From an uncultured Bacteroides sp. (lineage in GTDB: Bacteria; Bacteroidota; Bacteroidia; Bacteroidales; Bacteroidaceae), in assembly GCA_947074195.1 (NCBI GenBank), contig CAMTOS010000015.1, positions 1-42,220 of the forward strand: a stretch of DNA of 42,220 bases. Direction: 5' to 3'. Below are positions 7,413 through 17,167 of this stretch, piece after piece. Numbering within the stretch: the first letter of the stretch is position 1; the number at the start of each line of letters is the position of its first letter. The notes under the pieces are model-generated. The model was not told the origin of the DNA. It worked only from the letters and a program-made list of their open reading frames with translations, and did not search any database. The translations under genes were made by a program, and so were the position numbers.

Positions 7413-10400
7413 ATGAAACGAAGAAAATGGCTTAAAATAACGGGTTGGGTACTTCTCACACCTATACTACTTATTATCCTTGTGATAATACTCCTCTATA
7501 TACCTCCTATACAGAACTTTGCCTGTAAGAAGGCAACCGAAGCTGCATCTAAAGCTACGGGTATGGATATTCATGTCGGAAGAATTCACTTACGATTCCC
7601 TATAAAATTATTGGTTCGAGATGTGAGTGTAGTGCAGCATCAGGATACGATAGCTTCTCTCGAAAGTCTTCGTGTGCGTGTTCAGCTTCTGCCTTTAATA
7701 AAAGGAAAGGTTGAGGTTGATGAAGTATTATTGCAATCAGTGAAAGTTAATACCGGAGAATTAATTCCGACTCTTGCTATTGAAGGTGAGTTGGGACGTT
7801 TCTATCTGTCGAGCCATGGAGTGGATTTGAAACAGAAATCTGCTTTAATTAATATGGTGGAACTATCTGATACGAATCTGGAATTGATTCTGAAAGATAC
7901 CATCGTGGCCGAACAACCCGATACAACTGCTTCTGCTCCTGTCGACTGGAAGTTTGATTTGAAAGAATTGAAAATCAGTAACCTGGATTATGGTATGAAG
8001 ATGGGGCCCGGTGACTCCACGAGTATCTCAACCCGTATCGGGGAAATCTTGCTAAAAGACGGATCTGTCAATCTTAAAGATATGGCTTTTGGACTGAACC
8101 AATTTACACTTGATGCCAGTTCGTTCTCTTTTAATGCCAATGAAGATAAGCCCGCGCAAGGTTTCGATCCATCACATATCTCTGTGAAGAATATGAAGCT
8201 TTCGCTCGATTCATTGTTTTACGAAGGACGGGATATACGTGCCAGCATAAATGAATGTTCTATGGAAGAACGTTCCGGACTTGCCATATCTTCGCTTACT
8301 GCAAAAGTGCTTTCAGACAGTACAGTACTAAATGTGCCCTACCTGAAACTCAAAACGAATCATTCACAGATTGATGTGCAGGCACATACTTACTGGGAGC
8401 TGATATCAATGCCAACAACTGGCAGGCTCAGTGCCCGTCTGAATGCATTTATCGGTAAACAGGACGTCATGCTATTTGCGGGTGATATGCCTGAAGCCTT
8501 TAAGGAAGCCTATCCGTCTCATCCGTTAACAATTCGTGCCGGAACTGAAGGAAATCTCAAAGAAATGCAGATTTCGCGCTGTCGTATCGATTTGCCAAGT
8601 GCCTTCTCTATTGATTTAGGTGGCGAACTTTATAACATTACTGATTCGCTGACACGCACCATTAATGCCGACTTCGAGATGCAGACCTGGGACCTGAACT
8701 TCCTGACTGCTCTGGCTGATATGCAACCAGGTGCGCCACTGACTATCCCGGGTGATATGCGCCTGAATGGTAAAGTGCATATGGAAGGTCCGCAGATTAA
8801 CGGTGCGATAAATCTTCTCGAAGGTGATGGCCAGCTGAGTGTAGATGCAGCACTTAATCTTACTACGGAAGTTTACAATGCCGATTTGAACATCAATAAT
8901 ATTAATGTAGAACATTTCTTGCCGCACGATTCTATCTATGAAGTCTCTGCTTCGCTGAAAGCACGTGGTCGCGGGCTCGATGTAATGAGTAAATCGGCCG
9001 TTGCACAGGTTGATTTTACCCTCGAGAAACTGCAATACACGAAATTCTTTATATCGAACATTAAGCTTGATGCAGGATTAAAGAATTCGCTTGCTACATT
9101 CAGTCTGACAAGTGATAATAATCTTCTTCAGATGAAAGCAAGCGGTGACTATAATCTGGGTGTAAAATACCCGGATGGTAGTGTGGTGGTCGATGCAACA
9201 CATATAGGACTTTATGATCTTGGTGTTGTACATGAACCGTTACGTAACAATATTGCCTTTCTGTTTGACGGGCAAATCAAAAAAGAAAATGTTTCTGCTT
9301 CATTTAAAAGCGGTGACCTCGATTTGAAGTTATCAGTGAACGGAAGTTTGAATCAGATTATTGATGAAAGCGACCGGCTTGTTAAAGAGATAGGTAAACA
9401 GTTTGCCAAAGCCGAACTGAATCTTGATGAACTTAAAGAGTTGCTTCCTACCGTGATGATTGATATGCATTGCGGAGAAAATAATGTTCTTGCCTGGTAT
9501 CTGGCCACTCAAAAGATGTCATACGATGATATCACACTAAAAATGCGGGTTGAACCTACGATCGGTATTAATGTTGATTTCGACATTTATACCTTTAAAG
9601 TGGATACCTTCCAGATCGACACCATCTTCCTTGACATACGACAAGAGAATGATGCGCTGAAGCTTAAGACCGGTGTAATTAATGGTCCGAAGAATCCGCA
9701 AATGGCCTTTACTATTGATATCGATGGTGAAGTTACCGATAGTCTGGCACAGGTAACTTTAGAATATTTAGATGGAAAGGGACGTAAAGGTCTGTTGTTG
9801 GGTGCACAAATGCATCAGCAGTTAAATGAATACGATAAACCAACCGGTTATTTGTTTAATATCATTCCACAAAACCCTATACTTGCCTTCCAGGAGTTCT
9901 CATTTGTTGATAAACGCAACTGGGTTTATATGCACAACACAGGCAGAATCTATGCCAGTGTCATGATGCAAGATCAGAGTGGTATGGGAATACGTGTTCA
10001 GTCGTTACCATCCGATACGGTATCTCTGCAGAATATCGATGTGGAAATACATAAGCTTCAGTTGGCCGAGATATTTACACTATTACCATTCTTGCCAGAT
10101 ATTACTGGTGTTTTAAATCTTGAAGCACATTATGTACAGACTGAACATTCGCTTCAGGTGTCTGCCGAAACCAAAATTGATTCATTGACATACGATAAAT
10201 TCCCGATGGGAGATTTTGCAGTTGATGCTTCATGGATTCCGGGAGAAAACGGCAGACAATATGTATCTGCTTATGTTGCCCATGACCAGAGTGAAATTCT
10301 AAAGGCCGAAGGTTCACTTCTGCCCATGGCCGATAAGAAGGATAGTATTTCTGTAAGCGCGCTGATCAATCATTTCCCGGCTGATATTGCCAATGCCTTT

Positions 10401-12011
10401 GTTCCACAAGATCTTGTATCCTTATCGGGCGGACTTAGCGGTGATTTGAAAGTGACCGGTTTTACTGACGCCCCATTATTAAATGGTGAAGTAACGATGG
10501 ATAGTTTGTCCGCTTACTCCCCTTCGTATGGTGCACGATTTACTTTGGGTAATGAACCTTTGGTAGTTGATAACAGTTTGCTTGAATTTAAAAACTTTGC
10601 AATATACACAACCAGCAAAAATCCGTTTACTGTCGATGGTTATCTGAACTTCAGAGATCTGATGAAGCCAACTGCCAACCTGAAACTGAAGGCCAAAGAT
10701 TATACATTGCTTGATGCGAAACGTACAAAAGAGAGTATGGTGTACGGACTTGTCGATATCAATCTTGACGCCACCGTACGTGGCCCTCTTAATGATTTGA
10801 CTGTAGGCGGTAACATTGAACTTCTTGGTAAAACCAATGTCACTTATGTCCTCACCGATTCGCCTTTAACCGTATCCGACCGTTTAAGCGAACTGGTAAC
10901 ATTCACCAATTTTGCCGACACAGCTTCTTTAAGTAAAGCAGTAGTGCCTACCGTTAACTTTGGCGGTATAAATGTAGCCATGAATGTAGTGATCGACCCA
11001 ACTGTACAGTTCCGTGTCGATTTGAGTGCAGACAGATCCAGTTATGTGCAGGTGCAGGGTGGTGGTGATTTGTCGCTGAAACTCACACCGCAGGGAGGTA
11101 TTAATCTGACCGGCCGCTATACACTGAGTGGTGGTACCGTGAAATATACATTACCGGTTATTCCGCTGAAAGAATTCAATGTAGTCAGTGGTAGTTATAT
11201 AGAATGGACAGGCGATGTGGCCGACCCGATACTGAACTTTACCGCCATGGAGAAAATGAGGGCATCGGTGGGTATGGACAACGGATCATCCCGTATGGTA
11301 TTGTTCGAAATATCAATTGTCGTCAAGAACCGACTCGAGGATCTCTCGCTCGACTTCCAGATCAATGCACCCGAGGATGCAACCGTACAGAATCAGCTGG
11401 CTATGATGGGACCGGAAGAACGACAGAAACAAGCCATTGCCATGCTGGCAACAGGTATTTATCTGGCCGATTCAGGTAGCTCAGGCGGCTTCAATATGAG
11501 CTCGGCGCTCGGTGGGGTAATCTCCAGTCAGATCAATAATCTGATGGGCAATATTAAAGGAGCAAGCATCAATGTCGGAGTTGATAACACCAGCAGTAGT
11601 ACCGGTGCAAACCAGACCGATTATAGCATCAGTTATTCGCAGAAATTCTTCAACGATAAGTTTACTATAATTATCGGTGGTAAGGTTTCTACCGGAGCCG
11701 ATGTGACAAACGATGCCAATACCTTTATCGATAATGTGCGTCTGGAGTATCGTCTCGATAATTCCAATACCCGTTATCTGCAGGTATTCTACGATAAAAA
11801 CTATGAATCACTTCTCGATGGTGAGGTAACAGAAGCCGGTGTGGGTATCGTACTTCGTAAGAAGATGGATAAACTCCGTGAGCTTTTCATCTTTAATCAT
11901 AAGAAGAAAAAAGAGAAACGCGAGCTGAAGCGCAAGGAGGAAGAAGAGAAAAGGCTTCAGGAAGAAGGTAAAACAGAGGAAATAAAGAAAGATGGACAGA
12001 AAGATAAATAA
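7413..12011 (+). CDS. tamB: TamB-family translocation and assembly module protein
   Basis: 1532-residue envelope-spanning protein. The N-terminus is a signal anchor (WLKITGWVLLTPILLIILVIILLYIPPIQ) followed by an AsmA-like start, then about 1350 residues of repetitive beta structure that in known TamB proteins forms a long groove through the periplasm. The C-terminal TamB domain (DUF490) is clear around residues 1150-1480 (NLTGRYTLSGGTVKYTLPVI; EWTGDVADPILNFTAMEK; PEERQKQAIAMLATGIYL). The family helps outer-membrane protein assembly and inner-to-outer membrane lipid transport. The last 40 or so residues form a K/E-rich charged tail. The ATG at 7413 is chosen because it precedes the signal anchor and follows the -7 box. 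Its last 20 nt overlap the TamA-like gene, so the two are translationally linked. Confidence 0.93.
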   Translation: MKRRKWLKITGWVLLTPILLIILVIILLYIPPIQNFACKKATEAASKATGMDIHVGRIHLRFPIKLLVRDVSVVQHQDTIASLESLRVRVQLLPLIKGKVEVDEVLLQSVKVNTGELIPTLAIEGELGRFYLSSHGVDLKQKSALINMVELSDTNLELILKDTIVAEQPDTTASAPVDWKFDLKELKISNLDYGMKMGPGDSTSISTRIGEILLKDGSVNLKDMAFGLNQFTLDASSFSFNANEDKPAQGFDPSHISVKNMKLSLDSLFYEGRDIRASINECSMEERSGLAISSLTAKVLSDSTVLNVPYLKLKTNHSQIDVQAHTYWELISMPTTGRLSARLNAFIGKQDVMLFAGDMPEAFKEAYPSHPLTIRAGTEGNLKEMQISRCRIDLPSAFSIDLGGELYNITDSLTRTINADFEMQTWDLNFLTALADMQPGAPLTIPGDMRLNGKVHMEGPQINGAINLLEGDGQLSVDAALNLTTEVYNADLNINNINVEHFLPHDSIYEVSASLKARGRGLDVMSKSAVAQVDFTLEKLQYTKFFISNIKLDAGLKNSLATFSLTSDNNLLQMKASGDYNLGVKYPDGSVVVDATHIGLYDLGVVHEPLRNNIAFLFDGQIKKENVSASFKSGDLDLKLSVNGSLNQIIDESDRLVKEIGKQFAKAELNLDELKELLPTVMIDMHCGENNVLAWYLATQKMSYDDITLKMRVEPTIGINVDFDIYTFKVDTFQIDTIFLDIRQENDALKLKTGVINGPKNPQMAFTIDIDGEVTDSLAQVTLEYLDGKGRKGLLLGAQMHQQLNEYDKPTGYLFNIIPQNPILAFQEFSFVDKRNWVYMHNTGRIYASVMMQDQSGMGIRVQSLPSDTVSLQNIDVEIHKLQLAEIFTLLPFLPDITGVLNLEAHYVQTEHSLQVSAETKIDSLTYDKFPMGDFAVDASWIPGENGRQYVSAYVAHDQSEILKAEGSLLPMADKKDSISVSALINHFPADIANAFVPQDLVSLSGGLSGDLKVTGFTDAPLLNGEVTMDSLSAYSPSYGARFTLGNEPLVVDNSLLEFKNFAIYTTSKNPFTVDGYLNFRDLMKPTANLKLKAKDYTLLDAKRTKESMVYGLVDINLDATVRGPLNDLTVGGNIELLGKTNVTYVLTDSPLTVSDRLSELVTFTNFADTASLSKAVVPTVNFGGINVAMNVVIDPTVQFRVDLSADRSSYVQVQGGGDLSLKLTPQGGINLTGRYTLSGGTVKYTLPVIPLKEFNVVSGSYIEWTGDVADPILNFTAMEKMRASVGMDNGSSRMVLFEISIVVKNRLEDLSLDFQINAPEDATVQNQLAMMGPEERQKQAIAMLATGIYLADSGSSGGFNMSSALGGVISSQINNLMGNIKGASINVGVDNTSSSTGANQTDYSISYSQKFFNDKFTIIIGGKVSTGADVTNDANTFIDNVRLEYRLDNSNTRYLQVFYDKNYESLLDGEVTEAGVGIVLRKKMDKLRELFIFNHKKKKEKRELKRKEEEEKRLQEEGKTEEIKKDGQKDK

Positions 12012-14361
12012 ATACAGATTTAAAACATTCTTATCGAAACTTCTGGTTTGGATGGTTGTTGTCGTTGCACTTCAGGGCATTGTTTCCTGTAGTGTGACCA
12101 AGAATCTGCCCGAAGGAGAAATATTATATACCGGTTATAAGATTGATTATGTCAATAAATCGGAAACTTCCGGTGGAAAGACGGCTCAATCTGAAGTAGA
12201 ATCAGCGCTCGACAAAACTCCGTCTACTAAAATTCTTAAGGTTATTCCTTTGCCTTTTGGTATGTGGGTATATAATGATTTTGTGCATAAAAAGAATAAG
12301 TTCGGTAAATTTATATTCAATAAGTTTGCGGCTAAACCAGTGTTTATCTCTACTGTTAATCCGGATATTCGTGTAAAAATTGCAACCAATGTACTACATG
12401 ACTATGGATATTTCAACGGGAAGGTGAATTATAAAACAATTACCAATCCGAAAGATTCACTGAAAGCCAGTATCGTCTATGATGTGACAATGAATAATCC
12501 CTATTTTATTGATACACTTTACTGTCTGAACTTCAATGAACGTATGGATCGCATCGTAAAACGTACCATGCAGTGGAGTCTTATTCAGCCGGGACAACAA
12601 TTCAATGTCTCTAATCTGGATCAGGAACGTACCCGTATTAGTAATATGATGCGTAATTTAGGTTATTACTATTTCCGTCCAGATTATATCACTTATCAGG
12701 CCGATACCATTAATACTCCCGGAAAAGTGGCATTACGTATATTGCCGGTATCCGGATTACCCGAAACTGCTCAGCGCCAATACTATGTGGGTAATAAATC
12801 GGTTATCCTTTATGGTCGTGGTGGCGAAGTGCCGAATGACAGTACAGAATATAAAGATTTGAAAATCTTCTTTTACGACAAGCTGAAAGTGCGTCCGAAT
12901 ATGCTTTACCGTTGGATTAACTATCAGGCCTATCATAAGAATGATTCCATCCGTATGTTGCAGGCACGTCGATTGTACAGCCAGAACAGGCAACAAAAGA
13001 TACAGGAGAAACTGGCACAAACCGGTATTTTCTCTTACATGAACCTGCAGTATACGCCCAAAGATACGATGCCCGATTGCGATACACTGAATGTTGTCTT
13101 TCAGGCTGCGCTGGCCAAACCCCTCGATGCAGAACTTGAGTTCAATGTGATGTATCAGAGTACCGCACTCGCTGGCCCGCAAGCTTCTTTCTCGGTGACC
13201 AAATATAATGTGTTTGGCGGCGGCGAAAGCTGGACCACCAAGCTGAAAGGGATGTATCAGTGGCAAACCGGTAGCTCCGGTGCTCACGAAAGGCGTATGA
13301 ACAGCTGGGAGATGGGTATAGAAACATCTTTGACTTTCCCGCGTGTATTCTTGCCGCACTTCAAAGACCGGGAGTATGATTATCCGGCAACTACCACTTT
13401 CAAGCTCTATATAGATCAGCTCAATCGCTCCAAATATTATAAGTTGCTGGCTTTCGGAGGTAATATTACTTATGATTTCCAGCATACCGATGTTTATAAA
13501 TTCAGCGTCACGCCGTTTAAGCTAACCTTTAATGTACTCCAGCGTCAGTCTGAAGAATTTAAGGAAATTGCCGAGAAGAATCCGGCGCTTTATGTCAGTC
13601 TGGAAAACCAGTTTATCCCGGCCATGAGCTTTATGTATACCTATGATAACTCATCACTAAAACGCATAAAGAACCCAAGCTGGTGGCAAACCACTATTAC
13701 TCCGGCAGGTAACTTATTCTCTTGTGCCTATGCCATCTTTGGTAAGCCATTCGATGAAAAGAACAAGAGTCTGCTTGGCACTCCTTTTGCACAGTTCCTG
13801 AAAGTAAACAGTGAATATCGCTATCTATGGAATCTGAACAGAAACAATGCCATTGCATCTCGTGTAGCAGGCGGTATCATCTGGTCGTATGGTAATAAAA
13901 TCATTGCACCATATAGTGAGCAGTTCTATATTGGTGGTGCAAACAGTATACGTGCATTTAATGTACGCGGCATTGGTCCTGGTGGTACTCATCCGCAAAC
14001 GGGTAAATATGGTTATCTCGATCAGGTAGGTGATATCCGAATGGAGGCCAATGTAGAATGGCGCTTCCGTATTTATGGTGACCTTTGGGGTGCAACATTT
14101 CTCGATGCCGGTAACGTGTGGTTGATGCGCAATGACCCAGCACGTCCATACGGACAGTTGCGCTGGAAAACATTTGCTGAGCAGATTGCACTGGGTACCG
14201 GATTGGGTGTCCGATATGACTTATCTTTCCTTGTGCTGCGTATCGATGTGGGTGTTCCTCTTCACGATCCATGGGATACCGGAAAAACCAGCTATTATAA
14301 TATAGAAGGTAAGTTTATTAAAAACTGCTGTCTTCATTTTGCCATCGGTTATCCGTTTTAA
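11992..14361 (+). CDS. tamL: Lipidated TamA/BamA-superfamily outer-membrane protein (TamL type)
   Basis: 789-residue Omp85-family protein. The signal sequence ends in GIVSC followed by SVTKNLPEGE, a lipoprotein processing site, so the N-terminus is probably acylated; this distinguishes TamL of Bacteroidota from proteobacterial TamA. Residues about 45-370 contain POTRA-like periplasmic domains (LPEGEILYTGYKIDY; LDQERTRISNMMRNLGYYYF). The remaining half is the outer-membrane barrel, with the lid-loop-like ANSIRAFNVRGIGPGG and a final aromatic residue (HFAIGYPF) as usual for barrel assembly signals. It begins inside tamB, 20 nt before that gene's end. Together they should form the envelope assembly module, TamL in the outer membrane and TamB spanning the periplasm. 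Confidence 0.92.
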   Translation: MDRKINKYRFKTFLSKLLVWMVVVVALQGIVSCSVTKNLPEGEILYTGYKIDYVNKSETSGGKTAQSEVESALDKTPSTKILKVIPLPFGMWVYNDFVHKKNKFGKFIFNKFAAKPVFISTVNPDIRVKIATNVLHDYGYFNGKVNYKTITNPKDSLKASIVYDVTMNNPYFIDTLYCLNFNERMDRIVKRTMQWSLIQPGQQFNVSNLDQERTRISNMMRNLGYYYFRPDYITYQADTINTPGKVALRILPVSGLPETAQRQYYVGNKSVILYGRGGEVPNDSTEYKDLKIFFYDKLKVRPNMLYRWINYQAYHKNDSIRMLQARRLYSQNRQQKIQEKLAQTGIFSYMNLQYTPKDTMPDCDTLNVVFQAALAKPLDAELEFNVMYQSTALAGPQASFSVTKYNVFGGGESWTTKLKGMYQWQTGSSGAHERRMNSWEMGIETSLTFPRVFLPHFKDREYDYPATTTFKLYIDQLNRSKYYKLLAFGGNITYDFQHTDVYKFSVTPFKLTFNVLQRQSEEFKEIAEKNPALYVSLENQFIPAMSFMYTYDNSSLKRIKNPSWWQTTITPAGNLFSCAYAIFGKPFDEKNKSLLGTPFAQFLKVNSEYRYLWNLNRNNAIASRVAGGIIWSYGNKIIAPYSEQFYIGGANSIRAFNVRGIGPGGTHPQTGKYGYLDQVGDIRMEANVEWRFRIYGDLWGATFLDAGNVWLMRNDPARPYGQLRWKTFAEQIALGTGLGVRYDLSFLVLRIDVGVPLHDPWDTGKTSYYNIEGKFIKNCCLHFAIGYPF

Positions 14362-14447
14362 AATATCTTGTTAACAATCGTTCTTAGTTATTGTACGATT
14401 TCATAAAAAATGTGTATTGTTTCGCACTTTGTGTGTCATTTAAATTG

Positions 14448-14455
14448 TACCTTTG
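14448..14455 (+). promoter_or_regulatory. -7 promoter element of the nucleotidyltransferase gene
   Basis: TACCTTTG is a full match to TAnnTTTG. TTTG at 14428-14431 is the nearest -33 candidate but its 16-nt spacer is short. The start codon is 53 nt downstream, leaving a leader of about 50 nt. Confidence 0.5.
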
Positions 14456-14508
14456 CGGCGTAAAATCAATATGGACACTAACCCTTATTTTAATTATACA
14501 CATTTTTT

Positions 14509-15411
14509 ATGAAACCAACTTTATTTGTATTGGCTGCCGGTATGGGAAGCCGTTATGGTGGCTTGAAGCAATTGGACGGTCTTGGTCCAAACGGCGAAAC
14601 AATCATGGATTACTCTATCTACGACGCTATTCGTGGTGGTTTCGGTAAAGTAGTATTTGTTATCCGCAAAGATTTTGAAAACGACTTCCGCGAAAAAATC
14701 CTTAGTAAATACGAAAATCATATTCCTGTAGAACTGGTATTCCAGGGATTAGATAATCTCCCAGAAGGCTATACTTGTCCTGCTGACCGTGTGAAACCAT
14801 GGGGTACAAATCATGCTGTACTGATGGGTAAAGACGTGATCAACGAACCATTTGCAGTAATCAATGCCGATGACTTCTATGGTCGTGATGCATTTGCTGT
14901 TCTTGGCGAAGCGTTGGCTAAACTCGAAGGTAAAAAAGATACTTACTGTATGGTAGGTTACCGTGTGGGCAATACACTGAGCGAAAGTGGAAGTGTGGCA
15001 CGTGGTGTTTGCGAAAAAGATGCAAACAATCTGCTGACTACAGTAGTAGAGCGTACAGCTATCGAGCGTATCGATGGTAAAGTATCTTTCAAAGACGAAA
15101 ACGATGTATTGCAGACTATCGAAGACAATACACCGGTGTCAATGAATATGTGGGGCTTTACTCCTGATTACTTCAACTACTCACTGGAATACTTCAAAGA
15201 ATTCCTTGATGAGCACAAAGACAATCTGAAGTCAGAATATTTCATTCCTTTGATGGTAAACAAGTTGATCAACGATGGCACTGCTACTGTTGAAGTTCTT
15301 GACACAACCAGCAAATGGTTTGGTGTAACTTATGCAGAAGATCGTCAGGGTGTGGTTGACAAAATTGCAGAACTGGTAAAAAGCGGCGAATATCCTGAAA
15401 AACTATTCTAA
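14509..15411 (+). CDS. Sugar-phosphate nucleotidyltransferase family protein
   Basis: 300-residue cytoplasmic enzyme of the NTP-transferase fold. The N-terminal nucleotide-binding loop is LAAGMGSRYGGLKQLDGLGPNG (residues 8 onward), and NADDFYG provides the metal-binding Asp. Such enzymes join a nucleoside triphosphate and a sugar 1-phosphate into a nucleotide sugar; which sugar and which nucleotide cannot be told. Length is close to bacterial UTP-glucose-1-phosphate uridylyltransferases, but the match to any characterised subgroup is loose. It has its own promoter and a terminator 30 nt after the stop codon, so it is a one-gene transcript. Codon use is of the frequent, highly expressed type seen also in fabG and purH. 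Confidence 0.85.
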   Translation: MKPTLFVLAAGMGSRYGGLKQLDGLGPNGETIMDYSIYDAIRGGFGKVVFVIRKDFENDFREKILSKYENHIPVELVFQGLDNLPEGYTCPADRVKPWGTNHAVLMGKDVINEPFAVINADDFYGRDAFAVLGEALAKLEGKKDTYCMVGYRVGNTLSESGSVARGVCEKDANNLLTTVVERTAIERIDGKVSFKDENDVLQTIEDNTPVSMNMWGFTPDYFNYSLEYFKEFLDEHKDNLKSEYFIPLMVNKLINDGTATVEVLDTTSKWFGVTYAEDRQGVVDKIAELVKSGEYPEKLF

Positions 15412-15440
15412 TTCATCGCATTACGCAAAAAATATCATAG

Positions 15441-15468
15441 AAAGGGAGGGCATTTGCTCTCCCTTTTT
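15441..15468 (+). terminator. Terminator after the nucleotidyltransferase gene
   Basis: Stem AAAGGGAG (15441-15448) pairs with CTCCCTTT (15458-15465), with further G:C pairs possible in the inner part, followed by a run of T residues. Confidence 0.85.
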
Positions 15469-15542
15469 GTATATTGCAAACCTCTGAATATGGATTTAAT
15501 CAGAACCATAAACCATAAGATGTTTTTTAAAAGATTCAAACT

Positions 15543-16940
15543 ATGAAACGAACTACCTATTTTCTCTATCCGCTGATACTTCTTTCAGTATTCCTGTTTT
15601 CTTCATGCAATGATGACGATGATAAAACTACCGTAACCGAAGATGCCGTAGCCAATGAATGGATCGATCAGACCATGCGTTTCTGGTATTACTGGGCCGA
15701 TGAAATTCCTGCCCGTAGCAGTCTGAATTTCAAAGCGAAACCCGAAAACTTTTTTTACTCATTACTTTCATCCAAAGATGGTAAGAGTACTGATAACGGA
15801 CACTACTATTATTCGTCCATCGAAAAGCTTGATGCAGTGACTCGCAGCAGTACCGATTATGGTTTAGGTTTAAAGATACAACTATGGATTTTGAGCCAGA
15901 ACCCAACAAAATATGCCGCCAACGTACTTTATGTATTGCCTGGTTCGCCAGCTGATGAGGCCGGTATCAAACGCGGGAATTGGATATTTTCTGTTAATGG
16001 TACAGCCATCAATGGCACTAATGTTTATGATCTTATCGGCACTGAGTCTGTTACGGTTGCCTTTGGGGATTACTATAATACCGTAGCATCGGGATACAAT
16101 ACTGCAACCCTTAACCCGGCAGCAGTCAACGATCATCCTATTATTTATAAAGAAACCATGCAAAGTCAGTCTACCGATATGAAAGTGGTAGGATATATGG
16201 TTTTCAATCATTTCACTTCCGGCCCCGATGGCAATGATGACACGACCTACAATGATGATATGGTACAGACCTTTACTGAATTTAAGAACCATGGTGTTAC
16301 CGATTTCATTCTCGACCTGCGCTATAACGGCGGTGGACTGGTTACTGTGGCAAAATTGCTGTCAGAGCTTCTGGCACCACAATCGGCTATGGGACAAACA
16401 TTCTGCCAGCTACGTTACAACAGTCAGATGGCCGAACATAACTATACTTATATTTATGAAGAAAATGCGGCCAATTTAAATCTGAACCGCCTTTATGTAC
16501 TGACCGGCACCTACACTGCATCGGCCTCAGAGGCAGTCATCAACTGTCTGAAACCCTATTATGATGTCGTTCTTCTTGGCGAACAAACCGAAGGGAAAAA
16601 TGTAGGTTCTATTACGCTGACCACCGAAAAGTATGGTTATGAAATTCATCCCATCGTTTGTCAGATTTACAACTCGCTGAATCAGTCGGACTACAGTAAT
16701 GGCTTCACTCCCGACTGGGAATTAACCGGCAACGATCGTCTTCTGAATGGCGATATACCTTTCGGCGATACTGAAAACGATATATTGCTCAATGTAGCGC
16801 TGCAATATGTTCGTGGCAATAGTGCTGTTAAAGCAACGCCTGCTACCCGCGATTTCGGATTCGCGGCAACACCCGTTATTCTTGATATGGATAAGAACAG
16901 AAGCAATCGTCTGATTGTGCCATCGCCATCAGCAAACTAA
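15543..16940 (+). CDS. S41 family serine protease lipoprotein
   Basis: 465-residue C-terminal-processing-type peptidase. Signal peptide with lipobox FSSC, Cys22, followed at once by NDDDD. In Bacteroidota an acidic stretch at this place acts as a lipoprotein surface-export signal, so exposure on the outer face of the outer membrane is likely (inference). After an N-terminal helical cap (WIDQTMRFWYYWADEIP) comes a PDZ region (VLPGSPADEAGIKRGNWIFSVNG) and the S41 catalytic core, with TASASEA giving Ser327 and EGKNVG giving Lys352; the 25-residue distance equals the Ser-Lys distance of the E. coli Prc dyad. The gene stands alone between two terminator-like structures. Substrate unknown. Confidence 0.92.
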   Translation: MKRTTYFLYPLILLSVFLFSSCNDDDDKTTVTEDAVANEWIDQTMRFWYYWADEIPARSSLNFKAKPENFFYSLLSSKDGKSTDNGHYYYSSIEKLDAVTRSSTDYGLGLKIQLWILSQNPTKYAANVLYVLPGSPADEAGIKRGNWIFSVNGTAINGTNVYDLIGTESVTVAFGDYYNTVASGYNTATLNPAAVNDHPIIYKETMQSQSTDMKVVGYMVFNHFTSGPDGNDDTTYNDDMVQTFTEFKNHGVTDFILDLRYNGGGLVTVAKLLSELLAPQSAMGQTFCQLRYNSQMAEHNYTYIYEENAANLNLNRLYVLTGTYTASASEAVINCLKPYYDVVLLGEQTEGKNVGSITLTTEKYGYEIHPIVCQIYNSLNQSDYSNGFTPDWELTGNDRLLNGDIPFGDTENDILLNVALQYVRGNSAVKATPATRDFGFAATPVILDMDKNRSNRLIVPSPSAN

Positions 16941-16994
16941 TTACCGGATACGATATTCTCAATATCTTATCTACCCATATTCCAATTACTGCCA

Positions 16995-17073
16995 AGCCTT
17001 CTGCAGTTTAGTGCATAGCTGTTTGCACTAAACTGCAGAAGGCTTTGCACTAAAGTGCAGATAGCTATGCACC
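16995..17073. repeat. Nested palindromes between the S41 and ABC-F genes
   Basis: Arms 16995-17016 and 17025-17046 form a perfect 22-bp inverted repeat with an 8-nt loop (TAGCTGTT). Directly after it lie the palindrome TGCACT-AA-AGTGCA (17047-17060) and ATAGCTAT (17062-17069). In addition GTGCATAGCT (17012-17021) is repeated inverted as AGCTATGCAC (17064-17073), so a second, competing stem can form. No T-run follows the main stem, so it is not a standard Rho-independent terminator. No ORF is inside. It could be a copy of a dispersed intergenic element. Confidence 0.85.
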
Positions 17074-17121
17074 AAATCTTAAAACTTACCCCGAATTCCC
17101 CGCTATTCCTATCTTATTCGC

Positions 17122-17129
17122 TATCTTTG
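17122..17129 (+). promoter_or_regulatory. -7 promoter element of the ABC-F gene
   Basis: TATCTTTG is a full match to TAnnTTTG, 38 nt before the start codon. No good -33 TTG is present. It lies 48 nt after the nested palindromes. Confidence 0.5.
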
Positions 17130-17167
17130 CCTCTCCTTAATTATAAAATAAGAATTTAGAACTCAAT

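Noticed and set aside
12757..13485. 242-residue minus-strand open frame within tamL
   Set aside because: Antisense to the conserved POTRA/barrel region, with no family resemblance; a shadow frame.
14376..14400. Short inverted repeat AATCGT / ACGATT after tamL as a terminator
   Set aside because: Stem of only 6 bp with a 12-nt or longer loop and no T-run; not convincing.
16995..17073. CRISPR-like or attachment-site explanation of the palindromic repeats
   Set aside because: No regular repeat-spacer pattern, no cas genes, no integrase or tRNA nearby.
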